Below, piece after piece: positions 36,926-64,000 of a stretch of 64,000 nucleotides of DNA. Source of the DNA: Hepsetus odoe (taxonomy: Eukaryota; Chordata; Actinopteri; Characiformes; Hepsetidae); the NCBI GenBank assembly GCA_017165825.1, contig CM029384.1, positions 7,214,914 through 7,278,913 on the forward strand. The letters run 5' to 3'. Both the position numbers and the translations under genes were made by a program. The notes below the pieces were generated by a model. The model made no database searches. It worked only from the letters and a program-made list of their open reading frames with translations, and was not told where the DNA came from. The first letter of the stretch is position 1, and each line of letters opens with the position of its first letter.

Positions 36926-39900
36926 ATGATCTGTCTATTTCTAACTCTGTTCGCTTGCGTTTTCAAAACAGGTGAGCGCTTTCTGAACAGCTCTAGATTT
37001 AAGCACAAATATCGGGACGGCTCGGAATTTTTCGCCTCAGAAAAGTGGTGGGTAGGATGTGAAGCAGTGGTTTGGGCCAGTTTTGCTGCTCTGGGTGTGT
37101 TTTTGCACGTACATCAAGAAACGAGTCTTGTTAAAGACGTTATCCGCTAAATGGAATCACGAGAGTCACTCGAGACATTGCGTAAGTGTTTATCAGAAAA
37201 TCGAAACTCAAAACTGCTGCTTCGTTAATTCGGAGAGCAGGTGATGTGGTTTTCTTCCCTTTAATAGTCCTAGATAATTCGAAAGAATCTGCAGACAACT
37301 GAACACTCGCTACAGTTCACAAGGAAGAATCGGTTCATTAAACTGAATCTGATTCAGAGAATCGATTCAGGTGGAAATAGGTGTAGGTATAGATGACTCC
37401 GTAATAAAACTAAAAATGAAATCTGTAAAATTAAATTATAAGCGCAAAACGGCTGCATTGACCCTGAGCTCTGTCAATACAGTTCAGCTCGAAAGCATGT
37501 GTTCAGTAAACAGCCATTCTGTGATTACTGCTCCGTTTGAAGGACTCGGTTCTATAAACCGATTTGGGTTTCTTGTCCACTGCTGTTCAGTTTGAAAGAA
37601 TCGGTTCTTTGAACTGAATCTTGGTTTCTATCACTACAGTTTAGTGCGATTATCTGTTGCTTAAACTGCTCCGAGCTTCCTGTGACTACTGTTCAGTTCA
37701 AAAGAATCAGTTCTGTAAACTGACTCGAGCTTTGGAACTGAATCGTCTTTGCGTTCTTCCTACTGAACTCTATTATTAGCTTCGCTTCTCTGATTGGTTC
37801 TCCAGTCTTTATCTCTGCTGTCCCATCCAGACTATTGGACAGTGTGCCTGTGGGCGAGCAGAGACATGGGCTCCAAAAGGTCACAGGCGGACCCAGAATA
37901 TATTCAGGATTTGGGAGCAAAAGTTGCCCGAATAAACGAAACAGGTAGAGCTGAAGGAGGGTGTTCTAGACTTGTTGTTTTTAAACAGACATTACTAATC
38001 AATTGTGAGTTCTGTGTTTATTATGAAGCCTTGTTGTCACTGAGAGCCTGTTCTCTGCCTGAACCTCCCTGTAATAGGTTTACAGTGTGCAGTAATGTCA
38101 CTAAGGATGTAGTCTGTTCTACCTGGAGTCCATCTGCTCATAATGTATACAGTCAAACCTGTAGTCTGGGCTTCAGTCTAACAGGTAGTTTATCAAGATG
38201 ATGGGTAATGATTCACAAAATTCACAATTCAGTGATGTGTGTTCTGAGTTGGCAGCAAATAAGGAGTGTCTAAAATGTTGCTTACACTGGTTACTTACAC
38301 TGAAACAGCTTTTTATTCTCCTGTAAAGGTATTCTGTATATAGTAATTAATCAATTATGACTATCAGACCAAGAGGCTCTTAAGAAGAGGCTCTTAAAGT
38401 TCAGAGGTCCTATATATGTAACTATTGTTTGTGTGTGTGTGTGTGTGTGTCCCATATATACATAATCAGATTAACTGTTTCAAACTGGTAATTCTCCCAA
38501 CCTGATGTTCACTCTAATAGTTTGGCGGGACATTTTGAGGACGTTGAGGCAGTGGTTTGGCATTCTAAGAATAAAACATTGCAAATATAAAGCCACATAT
38601 TCCCTTTACATGACTTTAAAACTAATACAGTATTTTGTATGTCCACCTCATGCTGTCCAAACCTCTGACAGTTCCAGATGGACACTGACTTACACAGCAA
38701 CCTGCGATGCACATTGTGGTTTGACACTTTTCTTTCATAGCCAGCATTAGCTTTTTCAGCAATTTGTGGAAAGTTGCTCCCTTGTGGGTTTGGACCTGAT
38801 GGGGTAGCATTCGTTCCCAGCATGCATCTTTGACCCTGTTTCCTGTTCACAGTTACAACTGCTCACAAGACAGAACACTCTGAATCCTTTTGTCTAGCCA
38901 TCATTATTTTGCCCTTGTAATAGTTGACCACATCCTGACCTGCCCATTTTTTGCTGCGTTTAATGCATAACCAATAACTGAACTGAACAGTAAGTGGAAC
39001 TGTTTACATGCTGCAATATATATTACACCTCTTGACAGGTGCTGTTGTAGTGCGATAATCAATGTTACTAACTTGTCACTGGGTCTTGTGTCTGATTGGA
39101 TGTGGAATGGAAGTCCTGCTGTTATGCATGCTTTAGTGTTTTTTCCTGCTCCTGCCCAGCATGCAGAAAGGCTAAGGGTAGTTAATTAGTTGTCTGATTG
39201 AATCAGTTTTGTTGGGAACATCTCTAAAATGTGCAGAGCAAGGAAGTCTCCAGGAACAGGGAACTGCAATTTTAGAGTATCAAATTTTTCATAGGACAAT
39301 CTCTCGGAGCAGGACAGCGTTGATCTTCCTAGTGTTTGGAATCTGACCTGTGGATGGTGTTTGATGTTACAGGATGGACCGGAGTGAACGAGCGCACCTT
39401 CATTGCTGTGAAGCCAGATGGTGTGCAGAGGAGGCTGTTGGGAGAGATAATTCAACGCTTTGAACGTAAAGGTTTCAAATTAGTCGCCATGAAACTTCTG
39501 CAGGTGAGAGAAAGCCTGAAGCTTAGATACTGTCTCAGTTTACAGACAGAATAGTTTTTAGAGAAGTAGGTATGGTCAGTATTGTTTTCCAGGCCCTGTA
39601 GCTGCAGTCATGTACTTGAGTTACACAGTCTGTTGCAGCCTTTAAGAAAAGAGATTAAATAAGTCTCTTTACATTTCCTAGTGTTACCAGTGTTTGTGCA
39701 TTAATAATTCATTATTGTGTGTGTGTGTATAAAATGTCATGTGTGCTTAGGCCTCTGAAGAACAACTGATGCAGCACTACTGGGACTTAAGGGAGAGGCC
39801 ATTCTACAAAGGCCTGGTCAAATACATGAGCTCTGGACCCATTGTAGCCATGGTAATTATATACACTCATAGAAACTCTTCCTCTGATTCTCAGACTCTA

Positions 39901-40918
39901 TCTTGTGCTACAGCTGTGTGGGATCACAAATACAACTTCTGTAATTTGTGTGTGTTTATTTGTGAGGTGTGGCAAGGCCTTGATGTGGTCAAAACATCCA
40001 GAAAGATGCTTGGAGAGACAAACCCAGCTGACTCTCTTCCAGGAACCATCAGAGGAGATTTCTGTGTTGAAGTGGGCAGGTTTGTGACAGTGTCCTGATT
40101 ACATAGAATAGACACTTTCTGATTATTTTTCAGCCAGAATTGCAGTTTTGGTTTTTTTGTGAACTAGTGGTTCAGTACAATGATCACACATCATGATTGC
40201 TTATGAAAATGCACCACAGGTTGGGGGGAAAAAAACAAATTGGCTGATTGCTGATTGCTTATTTGGAGAAAAAATCAACTGATTCCAGTTTTAACGGCTT
40301 CTGATAAAGCATAGTTGAACTGGCTGATAGGTCAGTCAGTCAGTCAGTCATTTTCTGCCGCTTGTCCCAAGTGGGGTCGCGGGGGGTGCTGGAGTCCATC
40401 CCAGCTCACACAGGGCGAAGGACGGGGGACACACCCTGGACAGGTTGCCAGCCCATCGCAGGGAGGAGCGTGACGGGGACGGCACCTTGCTCAAGGGTAC
40501 CACAGAGAAACACATTGGGAAGGGGTCGAACCCCCGATCATGCGGCCAACACCCCTATCCACTAGGCCACCACTGCCCTGCTGATAGGCCAGTTTGGACA
40601 AATTGTTTTAATATATCAGAAGTTAAACTGTGAGGTTTTTTAAGGATTTATCTGAATTTGGTTCCTGATTTAGATTCATCCCTAGATTTAACCAGAGTAT
40701 TATTTGTTCTATTGCAGGAGTCATTTCCATATCTTAACATGTCAGAGATTGATGTATTGGCAGGAGCTTTTTGAACATTTCTGTGTCTGTGCTATTGCAG
40801 GAATGTTATCCATGGCAGTGACTCAGTGGAGAGCGCTCAGAGAGAAATCTCCCTGTGGTTTAAAGATCACGAGCTCACCTGCTGGGAAGAGAGCACCGAG
40901 CACTGGATCTACGCATGA
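36926..40918 (+). CDS. nme3: nucleoside diphosphate kinase 3
   Basis: Transfers the terminal phosphate between nucleoside triphosphates and diphosphates; NME3 is also known to sit on the mitochondrial outer membrane through its hydrophobic N-terminus. Five coding exons: 36926-36971, 39373-39503, 39751-39852, 39967-40079 and 40801-40918 (TGA 40916-40918), total 169 residues, the same as human. Starts MICLFLTLFACVFKTG, followed by ERTFIAVKPDGVQRRLLGEI. The active-site histidine is His135 in NVIHGSDSVESA. Other family blocks: RPFYKGLVKYMSSGP, TNPADSLPGTIRGDF, and end CWEESTEHWIYA. ATTAAA polyadenylation signal at 41572-41577. Intron 1 (36972-39372) holds hairpin repeats and a possible second first exon. 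Confidence 0.97.
37265..37750 (+). repeat. array of degenerate hairpin repeats in nme3 intron 1
   Basis: Several diverged copies of a unit of about 50-57 bp. The clearest four begin near 37531, 37586, 37637 and 37692; others are near 37275, 37311 and 37480. The best copy, 37588-37616, is an imperfect palindrome: arm CAGTTTGAAAGAA, loop TCGG, arm TTCTTTGAACTG. All share GAAAGAATCGGTTC-like cores. Confidence 0.65.
37866..37944 (+). other. candidate alternative first coding exon of nme3
   Basis: An ATG at 37866 opens a reading frame beginning MGSKRSQADPEYIQDLGAKV and ending ARINET plus one base at a donor (ACAG/gtagag). The donor phase is the same as that of the canonical nme3 exon 1, so joining to 39373 would replace the hydrophobic N-terminus by a polar one of about 27 residues while keeping the whole kinase fold. 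The donor is only moderate and I do not recognise the peptide. It may be a chance ORF. Confidence 0.3.
40329..40578 (-). repeat. chimeric SINE (family C tail joined to family A head)
   Basis: In nme3 intron 4. The left end has (GTCA)n and CCGCTTGTCCCAAGTGGGG; the middle is CAGCCCATCGCAGGGAGGAG; the right end is CAAGGGTACCACAGAGAAAC and a reversed tRNA head CACCACTGCCC as in family A. Confidence 0.7.
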
Positions 40919-41763
40919 TGCCCTCTGTTAACACAAATACACACCAAACAAGCAGAGCTTTGCGGCCTTATATATTTGTAGAGCAGCAGCTGGAAATTCT
41001 CCTTTTGAAGTGTTACCCAGGCCTCAAGCCTCAATCTCCTGTGCTACTCCAAGAGGAGAATTCTCCACTGCATGTCTAGGGAATGGCTGACGATGGCATC
41101 TATTCCAAACAGGCTTCTGTAGAAAGGTTTAGGCCTGAATGCATAACTTTTTGAGCAGCATTGCTGAATGAAGATAAAGATCTAATACTAAATTACTGAG
41201 GAATATGTTACATAAGCACTGACCAAAATTGCTTTAAAAGCGTCACCGTCCAGATAACCCTCCTGTTAGTAGGTACATGATGACCACGTTTACATTTACA
41301 TGCATAAGATGCACACTTTGAATATCTTCATATTGTTGTACATCAAAGCAATAATTTTTCCTCTTCTGCTGTTACTTTATATATTGTGTTAAAAAAATGT
41401 ACATTTCATTCAAAATGTCGGAATTTCCTAAAGTGTAAACCACACAGCTCCATTGAGATTCTGTAAGAAAGGCACTGTTTTGCATTATAGGCCATGTTAT
41501 TTTATTTTTACACTTGACTGACTTGTATGACACCATCAAACTCATCACATTTTGTAAAGCCTTTTGTAGAAATTAAAGATGACATGCCTCTGGAATAAGA
41601 GAAAGCATTACTCGACATATGAATGATGCAGTTTGTTATTCACTTAAAAAAAAATTTTTTTTTAAGCACTGCAACTTTGGCATCTGGCATTCTTGAGCAC
41701 CATGATGTTTCAACTATTGATTTATGCTCTGTTCAACAATAGGTTTTAATGTAAAAACATTAG

Positions 41764-41827
41764 GGCTGCATGGAGGTGTAGTGGGTAGCGCTGTTGCCTC
41801 ACACCGAGAAGGTCCAGGGTTTGATTG
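41764..41827 (+). repeat. SINE (family C), 5' head of a split copy
   Basis: tRNA-like head: GTGTAGTGGGTAGCGCTGTT, GCCTCACACCGAGAAGGTCC, AGGGTTTGATTG. It stops abruptly at ATTG; the matching body resumes with ATTGCCAGGTGGGGC at 42610. Confidence 0.75.
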
Positions 41828-42609
41828 TATAGAAAAAATCCCTTTACTTTTGCCCTTGTCTCACAGTGCCTTACATTACTGAGTTCACAGAGTTTGTTGG
41901 CCTAAATCTGAACCCAGAAGATAGCAAGTAGTTGCACCTGCAAATAGTTACATTCTTACTTGCTTGTGTCATCTCATGAGCTCCCAGAAAACATCCAGCA
42001 GAAAAGAGGTACATCTTTAATTGAACAATAGTGCTCATAGACGGCCAGTAGCGAACAGTTGCAGTTCTAATTAGGCAGCTGCACTCATAATTGAGAAGCT
42101 GGATGGGAGGAAAACCTTGAAATACGAGTTGTAGATAAGACAGGGAGTCATCAGTGAAGAACACTTATAATTGAGAAGCTGGATGGGAGGAAGCCTGAAA
42201 TATAGGTGGTAGATAAGACAGGAAGGCATCAGTGAAGAACACTTATAATTGGGAGCCTGGATGGGAGGAAGCCTGAAATATAGGTGGTAGATAAGACAGG
42301 AAGGCATCAGTGAGAAGACCTAAGTCTATTGGTGGGAAAAGGGCAAAGGCGGGGGAACTGAGGTTTTAATCATGACAGCATTGAATATTATTGGTGGAAA
42401 ACTTAATGGGATGGATTTATGCAAATTTTAAAGGCGAATGAAATGTATTTAAAGTCCGGAGTTGGGATGAGCATTTGGAGCTGCTCCCACGGGACCACGC
42501 CTGCTGAAACTCTTCAGTAATTTGGTTGTGCTGCATCTCTCTGACTTCGTTTGATTTCTGACTTAGAAAAAGTTTCAGACTTAGGCTCACACTTCAATTT
42601 TCCACGACA
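41828..42609. mobile_element. solo-LTR-like insertion splitting a SINE
   Basis: 782 bp between the two halves of a SINE, flanked by ATTG on both sides. Read one base-pair step further left it begins TGTATAG and ends CGACA, the TG...CA pattern of retroviral-type LTRs. It contains three tandem 78-80 bp repeats (42083-42318), like U3 enhancer repeats, and a TATA-like TATTTAAAG about 130 bp further on (42449). There is no coding region. Solo LTR is my preferred reading; another transposon with a 4-bp duplication is possible. Confidence 0.5.
42083..42318. repeat. three tandem 78-80 bp repeats
   Basis: Copies start at 42083, 42163 and 42241. Each begins ACT(C/T)ATAATTG and contains CTGGATGGGAGGAA and GTAGATAAGACAGG. 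Copies 2 and 3 are closer to each other than to copy 1. Confidence 0.9.
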
Positions 42610-42860
42610 ATTGCCAGGTGGGGCAGTTCTGATCCTTTCTGTGTGCAGTTTGTATGTTCTCCCTGTGCCTGTGAGGGTTTCTGCTGGGAGGTCCAGTTTA
42701 CTCCTATCATCCAAAGACATGCAGTTCAGGTAGTTTGGAGATTGCCCCCTAAGTAGGTGTGTGTGTGTGTTTTTTATTTTTTGGTCTGTCCTGTGTTGGA
42801 CTGGCAACCTGTCTAGGGTCTTTCCCTGTGAGAGTTGGGATAGACTCCCTAATTAGGGCA
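42610..42860 (+). repeat. SINE (family C), 3' body of a split copy
   Basis: Continues the head at 41764: CAGGTGGGGCAGTTCTGATC, GTGCAGTTTGTATGTTCTCC, CATCCAAAGACATGCAGTTC, TGTTGGACTGGCAACCTGTC, GAGAGTTGGGATAGACTCC. Confidence 0.8.
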
Positions 42861-43875
42861 AGCGACTATGAAAATGAGCAAGGGAGTTTACATCTTTAAT
42901 GGTATGTGTTAATGGAGCCAAAACCCAGATTGTGGAATAAGAGACCGTAAAACAAGTCAGTCTTTCCAGAGCACAAATATGTTTAATATTTAACCACACA
43001 TAATAGAACAGATAGTGGTGAGTTACATACAGCGAATGGGTGGGGTGTTCAACTGTCAATCAAATGGGCCAATCATTGTTCTCAACAAGCCTGTGATGCA
43101 CAAATCCTAGTCAAGTGGCACAATAAAGCCAGTCAGCTCACAGCTCACTTATCGGTTACATAGGACTTAAACTTTTTAAATAGCATTTTAATGACTGTAT
43201 TTTTGTATGAAGCATTTAAATTTTTCCCCCAAACTCTACCAATAATTGGTCACATGTGCTTCCTCATTCATAATATATTCCAGTTCATTAGTTATCCACC
43301 GTCTCCTTTCTCTCTCAGCCGCTCTCCTAAGGCATACTTACTTAACATCAGTATTTACATTTTGTACAACTCTTCCTTTTCCATCACTATATCCTTATGC
43401 ATTTTAAGCAGCTGCTAAATAAGAACCAGTGTGCTGCCTTTTCCTCTAACCAATCACAGATCCCTAACCTTGAAAACTCTGTCCAGTGAGCTGCCTGTTT
43501 CCACGGAGATTAGTGAGCTGTAAGCTTTTGGAAAGTCAAGAAAAAACAGCAATAAGGTGTTAACATATTTGGCAAAAAATGGGTCATTTCTGGGGAAGGG
43601 AGTTAAATAAGATGCTTTTGTCTGTCATTTATAGTTGTCATCCAGCTGTAAGATGCAGGGGAGTTTTGAGCTGCACCAGAGAGGGGTGAGCCCCTGGGGA
43701 AATGAGTGAACATACAGGAATAGTTACAGTTTGGGGCAGGAAAATACAGGCCTTAGGTAGTAGTTACAGGGCTTAGGTACAGAATTTGAGGGGCATAGAT
43801 AGGAATAGACAAGGTTTCATACCGAGAATTCAGGGCAGAGTTACAGGGACTGCAGGCATATGGTGTCTGATCATA
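42861..43875 (-). other. mapk8ip3: presumed mapk8ip3 3' UTR and intergenic DNA
   Basis: Lies between the mapk8ip3 stop codon (43876-43878, minus strand) and the repeat block. I could not settle on one polyadenylation signal; minus-strand ATTAAA matches occur at about 42894, 42980 and 43186. No other gene is seen. Confidence 0.4.
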
Positions 43876-63687
<19,812 letters not shown>

Positions 63688-63698
63688 CTAAAACAGGG

Positions 63699-63702
<4 letters not shown>

Positions 63703-63731
<29 letters not shown>
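63703..63731. repeat. (GA)n microsatellite
   Basis: GA run just upstream (transcript sense) of exon 63543-63687; it reads (TC)n on the coding strand, serving as a pyrimidine tract. Confidence 0.85.
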
Positions 63732-63734
<3 letters not shown>

Positions 63735-64000
63735 AGGAGAGCATATAGGGAAAGAGAGAAGAAAAGGAAAAAACAGGGTTTAAAAATGAGATTGATGTGC
63801 TGACATAACAATAATGTGGTCAAAACTGAACATATTTTCCCCCTTAACTTTAAAAGAATTGAGTCAAGACTTTCAGTTTGGAATGGACCCAGAAGACAAA
63901 TGTAGCTAACAAGTAATATAAATTCTATACTGTAACAACTATTATTGAGCAAACCGACTTCCTATAGCAATACCTGTGCCTTTAATCATGCCCAGCTGTT

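Noticed and set aside
42083..42318. Possible CRISPR-like array
   Set aside because: Whole 78-80 bp units are repeated without distinct spacers, in vertebrate DNA; this is a tandem repeat.
63970..64000. Possible mapk8ip3 exon at the right edge (minus strand, ends CACAG/gtattg)
   Set aside because: In the phase required by exon 63543-63687 it contains a stop codon, so I do not call it.

Overview
The window is vertebrate nuclear DNA and almost certainly teleost. It has intron-split genes with GT-AG splicing, AT-rich introns full of microsatellites, and many tRNA-headed SINEs and Tc1/mariner and hAT remnants. The conserved proteins read as fish orthologues. An otophysan fish is my guess from the SINE types, but I cannot prove it. 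There are no operons, CRISPR arrays or bacterial genes. All exon borders were placed by eye from splice signals, codon phase and known family sequence.

Layout. (1) 295-5755, plus: 3' part of lasp1 (tail of the LIM exons, two nebulin repeats, linker, SH3); the 5' end lies outside the window. (2) 5.8-11.2 kb: gene-free, with SINEs and a deleted Tc1-type transposon. (3) 11476-11553, plus: a 25-codon membrane microprotein gene with a spliced 3' UTR, just downstream of lasp1. (4) 12.3-19.5 kb: repeats, a hAT-type MITE, and two identical tRNA-Cys(GCA) genes in inverted orientation. (5) 19790-22930, plus: atp6v0c, the V-ATPase proteolipid, complete in three coding exons. (6) 24.7-31.5 kb, plus: spsb3, complete in six coding exons. 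(7) 33.5-36.77 kb, plus: mrps34, complete in three coding exons. (8) 36926-41.6 kb, plus: nme3, complete in five coding exons. (9) 43876-63687, minus: mapk8ip3 (JIP3), 28 well-supported coding exons plus one optional exon; its N-terminal exons lie beyond the right edge.

The block spsb3 - mrps34 - nme3 - mapk8ip3 has the same order and relative strands as human 16p13.3, where atp6v0c also lies, whereas lasp1 is on human 17q12. The genes are not one pathway. They cover actin scaffolding (lasp1), lysosomal acidification (atp6v0c), CUL5 ubiquitin ligase targeting (spsb3), mitochondrial translation (mrps34), nucleotide and mitochondrial membrane biology (nme3), and kinesin/JNK axonal transport (mapk8ip3).

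Most interesting items: the lasp1-adjacent microprotein; two consecutive microexons (12 and 18 nt) in mapk8ip3; an optional 51-nt mapk8ip3 exon and a second mapk8ip3 exon that both use GC donors; a phase-matched alternative first exon of nme3 beside an array of degenerate hairpin repeats; a perfect CLEAR/TFEB palindrome in atp6v0c intron 1; an inverted tRNA-Cys pair; and a solo-LTR-like insertion splitting a SINE. I did not find a wholly new multi-gene system.
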